Of a DNA stretch of 64,000 nucleotides, positions 9,756 to 20,498 are shown one piece after another (position 1 is the first letter of the stretch; every line of letters starts with the position of its first letter). Position numbers and translations under genes: made by a program. Below the pieces are notes generated by a model. It did not search any database, was not told the DNA's origin, and was given only the letters and a program-made list of their open reading frames with translations. The stretch comes from Brachynemurus nebulosus (taxonomy: Eukaryota; Arthropoda; Insecta; Neuroptera; Myrmeleontidae). Location of the stretch: the NCBI GenBank assembly GCA_035578155.1, contig JAPWDM010000069.1:254501-318500 (forward strand). Direction: 5' to 3'.

Positions 9756-10574
9756 CCTCTTCTGTACGGTTTCAAATAAAGTCCAGTACCAGATTTTGAT
9801 CCAAGAGCGATCGCTTCCATCATCTTGTTATGCCTTTGATTTTCATCTAACTGTTTCTGTGCTGTTTTGTGAGTATTAATTGCTTTCGCAACACCAGCAG
9901 CGCTACCAGCAAGCGATCCAACAGCGGACAAGCCTGCAAAAAGTGGAACTAGAAACGGTAAAATTCCACCAGTTTTTGGAAGTGGAATAATCCTAGGTGA
10001 TGTAAACTGATTCTTGTTTTTCGTGAAAATATTTTTAGCGGCTTTCAGTGCAATTTTGATTGAATCTTTAATAGTTTTCGGCTTGTTTTTCTTCAGTATA
10101 CTTCTTATGTTACGAATTCCCGCACCAAATATTATTTTCTTCCCTTTTCTATTTATTTTTTTCTTTTTCGAATGACCCATTCCCAATTTTACTTTAGATT
10201 TCATCGTGTTTGTTACAGCCCAAGCAGCTGCTCGTTCACCAAAATTTGCGTCGGATGATTTGACTCGTTCCCACGCTTTATTAGCCAAAAGTAAATCTGC
10301 TTTATGTCGATCTTTTATGTCTTTAAATTGTGAATAGGCAATATCGTGTTCTTTGCACGCAGCATCCAATTTGCTGATACTGGGGTCACCACGCAACAAC
10401 CGTTCTCGTAGTTTAGTTCCAGGTCCACAATACTGGTAGCCAGGTAGTACAATACTGGTACAAATGTAGTTCAAATGGTAGCTTATTTATTACAGAATTT
10501 ATTAGACCGCGACCAGTTGTTTTCACACCGCTTGTCCTTTTACAACTGACGGCTCGTTGTTTTCGTACAGACAT
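9722..10574 (-). pseudogene. Polinton virion protein with parvovirus-type phospholipase A2 domain
   Basis: The protein carries a parvoviral-style phospholipase A2 domain: the calcium loop YQYCGPGTKL and the catalytic pair in CKEHDIAYS. A basic stretch (GHSKKKKINRKGKK) follows, then a hydrophobic alanine/glycine-rich segment (GGILPFLVPLFAGLSAVGSL) and a C-terminal tail GTGLYLKPYRRGWGL. In parvoviruses such a domain helps particles leave endosomes; that role for a Polinton is inference. The open frame 9722-10474 lacks its natural start. A methionine at 10574 (SVRKQRAVSCKR) opens a frame that is lost where a 16-base insertion, including a copy of TACCAGTATTGT, sits just before the calcium loop near 10440-10465. 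A promoter lies at 10585-10619. Confidence 0.8.
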
Positions 10575-10584
10575 TTTAAGTAAA

Positions 10585-10619
10585 ACTGAGATTAGAAAAT
10601 GAATGTTAAGCTATATATA
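10585..10619 (-). promoter_or_regulatory. Core promoter, TATA plus TCAGT initiator
   Basis: On the minus strand TATATATAG begins at 10619 and TCAGT places +1 at 10587, 32 bases away. The ATG of the phospholipase protein follows 13 bases later. The ATPase gene diverges from the same 90-base interval and has TATAAATA near 10625 on the plus strand. Confidence 0.55.
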
Positions 10620-10660
10620 GACAATATAAATATATTTGAAATCTAACTTAACTGATTAGT

Positions 10661-12157
10661 ATGAAAAATAACTTAATTCAATTAATACCAACGATGTCTT
10701 CTTCCTCTTCATTCGTTAAACAGCAAGTAAAATTACCGGTAAACAATTTTGAATTTTCATCGGACGATAGTAATAACAACTTTAAGAATAAGAAAAACGG
10801 TCCGTTATTACCAAAGAATATTAGAGCAATTATTTGTGGCCCAAGTGGATGTGATAAGACGTCGTTACTTATTTCACTCATACAACACCCCAATGGATTG
10901 ACATTTGAAAACATACACATCTACTCCAAATCACTACAACAACCGAAATATAAATATCTAAAACAAATCACCGAAGCTGTTAAAGATTTGGGTTATTTTA
11001 CATTCTCCAATAATGATGACGTCATACCACCAATGCTTTACCATATTCGTTGATAATATTTGATGTAGAGATGTCGATTCTCCAAAAAAAAGATCGATTT
11101 TTGGATCGATTTAAATCGAAATTAAAAAAATCGATTCAAAAAAAAAATCGGCAAAAAAAAATCGATTCTGTGAGATATATTTAAAAAATCGAAAATTTTG
11201 AAAAGTTTAATAAAAATTAGCTGATAATTTTTGTTAAGGGACTTAATTGATAGTACATGGAAAATATCGTGTAAAAACGCTTTACATTATATTTGTCAGG
11301 CGATGAGTTAACTTTTTAATTATAATTATAGCAAATAACACAATTGAATATGTAGGACGAATACCACGGAATGAACCAAGTTTACTATTCAAAAATTTCA
11401 AACAAACTGACAAAAAAATCTTTTCTGAATAAGTTGCTTTTGAAGAAAGGGATCCTTAGCCCCATAGGTGGTCTTCTTTTCCTTTGTATTAATAGTCTTC
11501 TCCTGGACAGAATAGTGAATACGTATTTATATGGAGCCACATGGGGAATTCGTTGATAATAACAAGTAAAAAGTGACAATTTATTAACAATAACGTTTTT
11601 GGTGTTTCATTTTAACACATGTTTCTTTGTAAAATTACAACTAAAATGAAATTATTTTTGAAAAAAATCGGTTATCGATCTCTTACTTTTAATAATCGAT
11701 TCATGAATCGATTCAAATGAAAAAAATCGAAAAAAGAATCGAATTTTTAAGCTTCGATTAATCGATTTTCGATTAATCGATTTAAAATCGGCATCTCTAA
11801 TTTGATGATGTATCTGCGCGGGAAAAGAAAGCCGTAATAGAAGAATATTTTTGCCACTCCCGGCACTACAACGATGATTGTTTTTACTTAACACAAACGT
11901 ATACAGCAGCGCCGAAGTATCATGTGCGGGACAATACTAATTTTATTGCCGTCTTCAAACAAGATGACCTTAATCTCAGGCATATTTTTGACGACCATGT
12001 CAATTCCGACATGTCATTCGTACAATTCAAAGAATTGTGTCAGGAATGTTGGCGCGATAGATATGGATTCTTAACTATCTGTAAAGAAGATGATATTCAC
12101 AACGGAAAATACCGAAACAAATTTGACAGCTTCTGGAAAGGGTCAAAATTACAATGA
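10661..12157 (+). pseudogene. Polinton FtsK/HerA-type packaging ATPase, interrupted by a hAT MITE
   Basis: This is the ATPase that would pump DNA into capsids. The first part (10661-11053) holds the Walker A region CGPSGCDKTSLL, where the invariant glycine before the lysine is aspartate. The second part (from about 11800 to 12157) resumes with FDDVSAREKKAV (the Walker B region), YFCHSRHYNDDCFYLTQT, KYHVRDNTNFIAVFKQD and the C-terminal KFDSFWKG. Between them is a 734-bp hAT-type MITE at 11066-11799, inserted inside the Walker B codons and flanked by an 8-bp target duplication. The Walker A change and the insertion each make this copy unlikely to work. Confidence 0.85.
11066..11799. mobile_element. 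hAT-type MITE, full length, 8-bp target duplication
   Basis: The ends are TAGAGATGTCGAT and ATCGGCATCTCTA, and the flanks are ATTTGATG at 11058-11065 and 11800-11807. The outer 150 bases on each side are rich in ATCGATT motifs, many palindromic (AATCGATT). There is no transposase. An 8-bp target duplication with TAGAG-type ends points to the hAT superfamily. A second, left-truncated copy is at 27785-28056. Confidence 0.9.
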
Positions 12158-12345
12158 AAACAGCTCTGAACTGGTTTGTTAAACTGAACAGGGCTGTTTA
12201 ACTTAACAGGTCTGTTTTAAATAACTGCTCTGTTTAACTGGGTTAAAATTACGATGAACACAGCTTTTAACCAGTCTTTTAAACCAAACAGGGTTGTTTA
12301 ACTCAACAGGTCTGTTTAGCTCATCAGATCCGTTTAATTCAGTAG
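12145..12345. repeat. Two tandem copies of about 100 bp upstream of a Polinton promoter
   Basis: Two imperfect units, starting AAAATTAC at 12145 and 12245, are full of CTGTTTAAC and TTAACAG half-sites, which are inverted relative to each other. They end about 20 bases before the TATA box at 12362. This could be an upstream regulatory array or an origin-like element; neither is shown. Confidence 0.6.
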
Positions 12346-12361
12346 AGCTGTTTAGCTGTTT

Positions 12362-12396
12362 TATAAATATAGTGGATAGTAAAATACGCTCTCAGT
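12362..12396 (+). promoter_or_regulatory. Core promoter, TATA plus TCAGT initiator
   Basis: TATAAATA starts at 12362 and TCAGT at 12392 places +1 at 12394, 32 bases away. The ATG at 12431 follows. It is the probable start of the plus-strand block (conserved protein, fibre-like protein, integrase). Confidence 0.55.
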
Positions 12397-12430
12397 TTTT
12401 GACAAGCTGTTGCATAGGACAGTCACTAAA

Positions 12431-13572
12431 ATGGATAAAAAAGAGAGTATAAAAAAGAAAATTGTTAAGAAAAATATTATAAAAGCAACAAATAATATAC
12501 GAAAAAAATTCAATGCCTTACGATCTGGGAAAATTGAATCGAATATGCTGTTGCAAAGTACACTAGAACCAGTAACCACACCTCTTAAAGAAATAGTAAC
12601 AAAGTTAAGTGATGAGAAGAAACAACCATTCACAGTGGAAACAAAAGAAGAGTAGACACAAATAATGGACTCGTTTACGCCTAAAAATAAATCATGAGCT
12701 AAAAACTATTTTTTACCAACAAAGCAGGAAGAGGAACACCAAGATATCTTAACACAGGATATTCCGGAAGATGCTTTTCAATCGTATTCAGAAGATGTTT
12801 TTGAATCGTACCCAAAAGTACGGCAACGATAACAACAAAATGTACTTGTAACGCCAAAATTAGCCAAATCAGCACAGAGTACTGCTCGTGCCTTGAGGAT
12901 AACACCTAAAGACAAAGAATATTTGTTTAATGCTTTTGAACCATTACCAAGAAAATATATAGAGATATATATATTGAACAGAATGACAAAATAGATTCGG
13001 GTTTTGGACCGTACAGAAAAGGTGAACAATTGATGTTGGGGAATTTACCGTTTGATATAGACGGCAATGATATTGTGATTGGTGATATTAGGTATATGGG
13101 GACACCTGGTTTATACGAGTTAATTTTCATGAAGGAACCGACAAAAGGACTATATACAGAAGCAGATCTAAATCAATATAAATTAATTTTGAAGCAAACG
13201 AATGTTCACAGACGATATTATGATCCAAACGAGCAAATTCAAGGTTATAAAAGTGATAAATACCAAAACATTGTTAGTCGATTGTTTCCAATTAGTTCCA
13301 CTAAAAAAGCAATACCCAGAAGAATATATGACACAAGAAGTCGTGTTGGAAGTGCTCCAAATTTCAGTAGCGTCGGTGGTACTCCAAGATCTGGACATGG
13401 TTTGATGCAGTTGAACAATTTGAAAAAGGACTTTATATACTGGGACAACCCAAATGAACTAGTTAGTAGACTACGGCTTCTAGTGGCATCAAAACAAGCT
13501 GGGCACTCTGCACACAATAACGAAATAGTTTCTATCATCGAAGAACTGAGAGAGGCAGATATTATTCAGTAA
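12431..13572 (+). pseudogene. Conserved Polinton protein (GTPGL / DNPNELV family), with several stops
   Basis: A long protein common in insect Polintons, function unknown to me. The lysine-rich N-terminus (12431-12655) has ATNNIRKKFNALRSG and a stop. Readable pieces continue through 12700-13020 (AKSAQSTARALRITPKDKEY), split by stops and shifts near 12656, 12695, 12828 and 12990. The C-terminal 180 residues are open (13030-13572), with DIVIGDIRYMGTPGLYELIF, a segment HRRYYDPNEQIQGYK, and WDNPNELVSRLRLLVASKQA. A homologue with the IRRKFHAL and DPNHLVDELRSL landmarks occurs in the mini-Polinton at 43901-44681. The next gene begins 3 bases after the stop. Confidence 0.7.
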
Positions 13573-13574
13573 TT

Positions 13575-13979
13575 ATGGATAAATTTGGCCGTACACGTAA
13601 CAGAAAGATAACTGTAGATAAATACGGTCGAGTGCATGACAAAAGTATTAAAAAGGAACTTCTTAAACAAATTGGATTGAAGTTGACACGCATGGGAAAC
13701 TATGATATTGGGCACAGACAACTGACAAAAGTAAGGGATCCGGCCGATGATCAAGATGTGGTAAATTTAAAATTTTTAAAAAGGTTTGTAGAAGAACAGT
13801 TAGCTGCAGCAACAAAAAAACTACCCGATTTATTTATAACTCAAACGCAAGAAGCAATAAAGGTATTAGATCAACGACTGTCAAAGGTGGAACGAGGGTT
13901 TGGCGAAATCTTAAAGTTTTATGAAGAGATTAATCAACAACTTATTAAACTAATCAATATAAAAAGTAAAAATGAGTAA
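13575..13979 (+). CDS. Polinton protein with fibre-like motif and coiled-coil tail
   Basis: An intact 134-residue frame. The segment QLTKVRDPADDQDVVNLKFL matches the pattern found in phage and adenovirus-like trimeric fibre or tail proteins (DP-x-D-x-x-D-x-VN-x-x-Y/F-L). The last 70 residues are predicted helix with heptad character (VEEQLAAATKKL, KVLDQRLSKVERGFGEILKF). A structural role on the virion surface is inference. The gene overlaps the integrase by 8 bases (ATGAGTAA) and follows the previous gene by 3 bases, which suggests a co-expressed block. Confidence 0.6.
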   Translation: MDKFGRTRNRKITVDKYGRVHDKSIKKELLKQIGLKLTRMGNYDIGHRQLTKVRDPADDQDVVNLKFLKRFVEEQLAAATKKLPDLFITQTQEAIKVLDQRLSKVERGFGEILKFYEEINQQLIKLINIKSKNE

Positions 13980-14889
13980 ATGGCAAGTGGTACGTGAAAT
14001 ACACAAACTAGCGCGAAAGAATTTTCCAAGGAGACATGTAATTGTGAAAGGAATTGATGATCTTTGGCAATGTGATTTAATTGAAATGGGCACTTATGCT
14101 TCGGTGAACAAAAAATACGCTTTCCTGTTAAGTATAATTGACGTATTTTCTAAGTATGCTTGGTGTGTTCCTGTTAAAAATAAAACTGGAAGAGAGGTGA
14201 CAGCCGCATTTGAATCGATTCTTAAGCAAGGACGTGTCCCCCGAAACTTGCATTCTGACGATGGCTCAGAATTTAAAAATCAGCTGTTTAAAGCACTCAT
14301 GAACAAGTACAATATCAACCACTATTCGACATTTTCCACGAAAAAAGCATCAGTAGTGGAGAGATTTAACAGAACGCTAAAAACTGAAATGCGGAAGATG
14401 TTTAGTCACAACGGATCGTATCGCTGGATTGATGTGTTGAGCAAATTGGTAGATGACTACAATTCACGTAAGCATAGAACAATCAAAATGCGACCACGTG
14501 ATGTAACACCAAGTAAGGAGGATAAACTGCTTTCAACCGTTTACAATTATGTAAAAATTGCAAATAAATCAAAATATAAAGTCGGCGATATTGTTCGTAT
14601 TAGCAAGTATAAATCCCAATTTGACAAAGGATATCTACCATCGTGGTCAACTGAACTTTTTAAAATAATTAAGGTACAATTAACTAACCCGGTTACATAC
14701 CTATTGGAGGATTATCAAGGTAATCCAATACAGGGTGGTTTCTATAACGAAGAACTCCAGAAAGTGAAGTATCCGGATGTGTATTTAGTGGAAAAGGTGT
14801 TAAAAAAGACTAAGGACAAGGCATACGTGAAATGGCTTGGATTTTCGGACGCGGCGAACACATGGATAAATTTGAAAGATATAATATAG
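13972..14889 (+). CDS. Polinton integrase (retroviral-type DDE) with C-terminal chromodomain
   Basis: An intact 305-residue frame. The catalytic core shows D in DLWQCDLIEMG, D in LHSDDGSEFKN and E in VVERFNRTLKTEM. A linker (KYKVGDIVRISKYK) leads to a C-terminal chromodomain (YLVEKVLKKTKDKAYVKWLG then ANTWINLKDI), which in relatives binds histone marks and biases target choice. The N-terminal zinc-binding domain found in some family members is absent; the protein starts at about the linker before the core. It acts on the element's terminal inverted repeats. No frame break is visible. It converges on the polymerase gene. Confidence 0.92.
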   Translation: MSKWQVVREIHKLARKNFPRRHVIVKGIDDLWQCDLIEMGTYASVNKKYAFLLSIIDVFSKYAWCVPVKNKTGREVTAAFESILKQGRVPRNLHSDDGSEFKNQLFKALMNKYNINHYSTFSTKKASVVERFNRTLKTEMRKMFSHNGSYRWIDVLSKLVDDYNSRKHRTIKMRPRDVTPSKEDKLLSTVYNYVKIANKSKYKVGDIVRISKYKSQFDKGYLPSWSTELFKIIKVQLTNPVTYLLEDYQGNPIQGGFYNEELQKVKYPDVYLVEKVLKKTKDKAYVKWLGFSDAANTWINLKDII

Positions 14890-15404
14890 ATATGACGAAA
14901 ATACAATCGCATCAAATATGTTTCAACTCCGAAAAGTGGCTAAGAAGAAAAAGAGGAGAAGCACTTATTTAAATGTTTATAAAAATAATGTTACAAGAAA
15001 ATTTTTATATAAAACAATTTTATTATTTTAAATATATAAATACATTTTTACTCAATTTGTATTTTGTTAGTAATAAAAATTATTTAAATGGTAATAATGT
15101 TTGTTGTTATTTCTATTACCTTTTTTAAAAATAAAATATTTGCAAAAACTTGTAAACTCGTGTTAAGAGAGTTTATACTGTACTATTTATGAGAATTAAA
15201 TTTTTATTAAATAGTATTTAAAAGAATTTTAATGTATACATATTTTGCATTTATTGTAGTACAAGTTCAGTCAATCAACAAAAACCGGTAATTTTATATA
15301 CATACAAAAATTCATAAATATTAATAGTTCAGTAGGTGCTAAACATAAAATACAACTTATATAATTAATTATGTGTAACAGATATTCACTAATGTATCAC
15401 AAAA
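14890..15404. other. AT-rich gap between convergent Polinton genes
   Basis: About 515 bases separate the 3' ends of integrase and polymerase. It contains several poly(A)-like signals on both strands and no coding frame that I can support. Confidence 0.7.
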
Positions 15405-18400
15405 TTAGTCTCTTTTTTGTTTTTTATATCCGTAAGGCACCGAATCAAAATTCTCTATTCGTCGACGTTTATTAAAAGTTGGTTTAAACGTTTTCGTCTC
15501 TGTTTTCGTTATAATAGCATGATCTTCGGTACGCCTAATATTTCTTGAAACTATTGTAACCGGGGGTGCGTCTTGGAGAATCATCTGTTTCAGCATATCG
15601 AAATTGGCCGATTTACCGGACTGATAATTCAACGTAATTCCTTTAATCTTACATATGGGTGGTTTAACTTTGTTTTCTTTCGTTGAATAAACTGTGTAAC
15701 CGTACATTTTAGGGCCACCGGAAACAAATTCTGTTATGTAACTACCAATTCCAAACGAACAAAGTTCATCTGTCATTTGCCCTAAAAATGACCCTGTAAC
15801 CACATCAAATTCCCCCTCTCTTGATATGTAAATTACAGAATCGGTATCGAAATACAAAGCCTGGTCCTGCAATTTTTCGAGGTAGCTATACAATTTAAGA
15901 CGGGCTTTTGTTGTTCAATAGGCAGCAATAACGCAATTTACAGTAGAAAGTAAATCAGCTGCCTCGTCTTTACGCTCCCAATTAGCGATAATTACGTCTT
16001 CATTTACTTCCTGTATATAATTAACATCGATGCTCGGGTTGGTGAGTAAATCGTACAAGTCCTGGGGCTCTTGAATTATGTTTGTTTTTGGCTGATTTTC
16101 TCGTTGTCCAAATTTTCCCCAAAAACTATTCAGCATCAGTTTGGCGAGTGATCGTAGACCGGGATTCTTCGAAATTTTAGTTGGTTCTAATCGGACCCCT
16201 TCGTTTTGAAAGTATTCCTCTACATATCGAGCTCCTTCTTCTGTAGTACAATTTACTGGCCATCCGGATGCTTCTTGTTTCATTTTTAAGAATTTATTCA
16301 TAAACTGAGCAAATAAACCGCCAGTTTCTGTTTCTTTATTATACTGTGTAACATCATACTGCCAAATTTCATAAATTTCGATTAGTTGATAACCTAATTC
16401 GATGGCTTTCTGAACCTCATCTACTATCCATGTTCCAGTGAGTGATCGCTCTTCGTCAGTGTGTGTACATTCTTCTTGATTATACTCTGCTCCGCACGTG
16501 CGACATAACACAAACATTAGTTTATTATTTTGTTTTGCAGGTAGTACAGGATGGTACAAATCTTCCGGCGGTAAAATTTTACATTTGATCACTCCATTTA
16601 AACTGTTAAAGTTATTATTTTCAATGAACTGCTTGCATTCATCACCAACATAAATTTTCGAGTGGCCGATAGGGAACTTTCCATATTTACAGACCCACGG
16701 ATATAAAGAGCAGACATCAACGTACTTAACTTTTTCACCATATTTTATTTTATAGTATAATTTGGTACATCCTGTACGACCACCATAAAAACAATCTCGC
16801 GGATTTAAAGGTACGTGTTTCATTAGTGGATGTTCTTCCAAATATTTTAAATCAGTCCGGGTTTTTAACACTTTTCGAAATTCACATTCCCACATCTCCA
16901 CAACTTCAAAACCTAGTCGCATTTTTCTTGTTTTTGTTCGTTCCAATCTGCTATTCAATGTATCATCCGGTGATTCATGAAGTGGTTCGTTACGACGTGT
17001 TGGTTGACAAGTATCGTGATCATGATAATAACAACCGTGGAATTCAAAAACTTGATTCGTTTCTTCGCAATAACCGTCTACTTTAAAATTTGTTCCAGGC
17101 AGAATCACCTCTCGCTGTCTACCGGCATGCTTAATCAAAATGCCTCGTTCGTTTTCTTCATGTATTAGCCACTGTAATGCAATTTTCGATTGATTATCTG
17201 CTAAGCGGTAACCGCCTCGCGGTATTATGCCGATTGTATTAGGTTGCAAAAATTTTCGACGAAACACCAAATTGCAAGCAGATGCTATTGTTATTGCCTC
17301 CGTAAAAGGGCAAACATTGCACTCTTCTAAAAATGATTTTCTAAATTTTAAACAAGCCTTCTTTAATATGTCAACGTTACTTTTACAATACTCTACAATT
17401 TCCTTTTGCATATCGAATATAAACCCGCTTTCCTTTGTTTCGTTATACCATTTTAAAAATTTCTTCCGTTCGTCATCTTCCTCAGAATTATCCGTACCTT
17501 TCGTCGTTTCCGGACTATAATATGATATATCTGGAAGGCATCCAACATAGCTTTGATTTTCAATCGTGTTAAGTAAATGTGGGAAGTATCCTTTTTTAGA
17601 TGATGGTGGTAAATCAAAAGCCTTGGGAAGTGCTGTTAGTGCCATCGGAAAATAATTTAAAGAGTCTATAAAACGTACATTTTCAATTTCCAACATTAGT
17701 ATTTTTGACCCTCTCATTATAACGTCCGGCTGAAGTTGTGTTTTTTCAAAAACGTACCTTAAAATGAACTGATGATCGAATGCTTGTCCGTTATGTGCTA
17801 TACAAATTACTTTTTTAAAATTTTTTCGTATGTTTAATACTTGCTTCATAAACGTATCGATAACATTTTCCTTTAAAATATGTTGACCAAATCCACATTT
17901 CTGACAAAATGCTAGCGTTTCCACATTAATACACATATCACAACATTGCATGTACACACATAAATTAGGTTCATGAATCACTGTATCGCTATTTCTGTTC
18001 AATGGTTTTTCTTGCCTTGTTTCCAGATCAAAGAAAATAAACAATGTTTTGTCCAATTTCGGTTCCTTAATGTCTTTTTTAATATAACACAAATGATTAG
18101 CGGGTGCATAACGGTCACATATTTTACAAAACATTTCACCGCACACATGCTGTTGCTTCCGGAGTTTTTTATTCACAGTTTTTAAACACCTCTCACATCG
18201 TTTGATCAAATCGCATACAACGTCCTTGCCCAACGATTTTTCTTCACGATGATTCTCCAAACACTGTTGACTACGGAAATCCCTGTTACATTTATCACAT
18301 TTAATTTCCACATTTCCTTTTGCACATGGGGGAGACTGTTGGCAACAGGGACAACTTACCCCCCATCGATGTCTATTTTGTGTATTGTAGGGAGTATGAC

Positions 18401-19511
18401 AAGCTTCACAATAATAACCACAGGCAAATGCCACAGTCAGGTTTGTGATGACGCTGTAATGATTTTCGTGAAGCAATAAATTTATTTTGTGAATGGTGTC
18501 GTCGTTGCTTCCTTCAAATATTACTCCACGACCTTTCGTCTGATATTTGTACACTGTAATTTTATAATTGTTTAAATGTTGTTGTAAAATTTTGAGTTCG
18601 TTAATTCCACCACCGTGTTCAGGCATCACCAACCCAGTTTCATCTAGCAGCTTGTTGACTCTTTCTGTTTGCAAATTGTGGCGGTTAAGTCGAATTTTAT
18701 CATAATTTTCATCTTTTTCTATATGCGCTATTGCTACAACAATCGCTCGCAGGAGACATAAATTATCATTATTTTCAATAAAAATTATACCATGTTTTTT
18801 CTTACACGCTTCTTCGTAAGTATTATAAGCGGAAGTTCTTACTCTCCCACTACCTTGGGGCATTTTTACATACGTAGCAGTTAGTCGAAATTTATCGGTA
18901 GCCAAACCTTCCGAATTGCTTTGAAATATGGCCCCCAGTAATTTCCAGACATCTTCAAAATTAACATCTTTACCATCTCGAAATGCCATCCACCCAGGAC
19001 CCTTTTCAAAATTCTCACTTGTAAACGTGAATCCGACCTTGTCTTCTGGTTCGATGTCCCTTGAAATATACTGTATAATTTGGTTAACGCCTTGTTTTAC
19101 CCACGATAAAGAATCTTCGGTTTTTGGTATTTCTTTAATTTTAAATACAATTTTTCGGCCGTTTAAATTATTTCGACACACCCTTGAAATTTTTTCGGAC
19201 AGGATTTCAAATTTTTCCATCGCATTGTAATCATTTTCAGCCATAGAGATATCGTTGATTGATTCATCTGGACGCAACTTCGAATTTTATTCGGGCACAG
19301 TTCCAAAATTTTCCATTGAATCGGAATCATTTTCGGCCATAGGTGTATCGTTGATCAATTCATCTGCAATCATAGGTATCCCTACCAACAATTCTTGTAA
19401 AATATCTTGCGGTATTTCCTCATTATCCACCTCGTTTAATAATTCTGACATGTCTTGTGACGTTCTTTCACTAGCAGACCCATTTATTTCGTTATTTGCG
19501 TTTAACTCCAT
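15405..19511 (-). pseudogene. polB: Protein-primed DNA polymerase B with OTU-like N-terminal domain; in-frame stops
   Basis: This is the replicative polymerase of the Polinton. Numbering from codon 19277, residues 161-285 form an OTU-like region (ENNDNLCLLRAI with the Cys, LLLHENHYSVI with the His). Residues 287-400 are Cys/His-rich. The 3'-5' exonuclease follows with FFDLET, HNGQAFDHQF and YCKSNVD. Residues 732-760 (KVDGYCEE...FEFHGCYYH) recall a nuclease-like insert seen in related polymerases. The palm has motif A DVCSLYP, motif B KLMLNSFWGKFG and motif C YFDTDSV. Two in-frame stops interrupt it. A TAA at 19287-19289 separates the first 74 codons (from ATG 19511), which contain an imperfect tandem repeat of the next segment (MAENDSDSMENF / MAENDYNAMEKF). 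A TGA at about 15912 lies shortly before motif C. No frameshift is needed. Confidence 0.9.
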
Positions 19512-19997
19512 TATTAATTCCAATCAGCACGCAAATAATAAATCGGACTCGAACGATGTATTTGATTCCTCTGTAAAAATAAAGGTATTGTTGGATTATT
19601 TTTATCAAATAATTGAATCAAACACAATTTCCTGAAAAATTACATTTTTAAATTGATGGTTTAAAATTTATAAAAATTATATTTGCTACCACATAAATTA
19701 TAAACTCTTAATTTCTTTATTTTTAACACGAGCACTTTGAATAAAATGATTAGAATGAGAATAAGACATTTTCTGTAAAATTATGTTTACTTAAAATCAG
19801 TTTTATAATATAAAAATCTGTCTTAACTACTAACACTTTTTCAAAATAAAACTGTAGTTTTAAATTTACAAAATTGAAAAATTAAAAATAATTTTATACT
19901 TACAAAGTTAAATTTTCTTTGCTAATTGCTTCGACCCTCACAACTGGATCGATTGAATAAAATGATGCTTTGCTTTGAATACCGCGCACTATATATA
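19512..19997 (-). promoter_or_regulatory. Polymerase promoter and probable 5'-UTR intron
   Basis: On the minus strand TATATATAG lies at 19997-19989, and TCATT (19965-19961) gives +1 at 19963, 32-34 bases downstream. A strong donor GTAAGTAT occurs near 19905, and an acceptor TTATTTTTACAG ends near 19575. The spliced leader would reach ATG 19511. Splicing is inferred from consensus only. Confidence 0.45.
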
Positions 19998-20256
19998 CAA
20001 ACAAAAACACGTGTTATTAATTTACGTTACCTTAAAAATACGGTCACTTTAGGCGTGGGCTTTTAATGTTAATTGCAAATCATAAAAATAATGTCACCGC
20101 AAAATATTTTATAAAGAAAATGCAAGGATAAAAAAAATGTGAATAATTATTTGTAATTAAGAAAATCGGCCAAGTAAACTTGCTATAAAAAATTCCAATA
20201 AGTTGTGTACATTGTATCGTAATGTCATAACAAAGCAACATAATACGTATATTGAG
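19998..20256. other. AT-rich DNA, no gene seen; expected Polinton terminus not found
   Basis: The right terminal inverted repeat of the large Polinton should lie beyond the polymerase promoter. I could not pair any sequence here with the left end near 6.15 kb, so the boundary is undefined. Confidence 0.4.
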
Positions 20257-20498
20257 TACAGTAGCCACTATGAAACTGTGCACTACCAAAGTGTTACAAC
20301 CAATATTTCTTTCACCACCTTGCCGTCGCAAACACAATCAAATGCTGCATGTAAGTACAGGCAGAGTGTTTGTTTTGTTATTGTCGTAATAAAGGTACAG
20401 AGCAGTAAACTAGTTACTGGCGTCTACATATGTTTTTATCTCACTATGAAACTGTGATTTTAGCCCCGTGCTGTAACACTTTCATAGTGCCTACTGTA
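20257..20498. mobile_element. MITE with inverted ends
   Basis: The ends TACAGTAGCCACTATGAAAC and its near reverse complement TTCATAGTGCCTACTGTA bound 242 bases. An additional direct copy of CACTATGAAACTGTG lies inside at about 20441. TA at both tips suits a Tc1/mariner-type MITE. Confidence 0.7.

Noticed and set aside
11015..11022. CRE octamer TGACGTCA inside the ATPase gene (similar one in the capsid gene near 8202)
   Set aside because: It lies within coding sequence with no promoter context.
10661..12157. Reading the two ATPase pieces as separate genes
   Set aside because: The 8-bp duplication around the MITE and continuity of the Walker B codons show a single interrupted gene.
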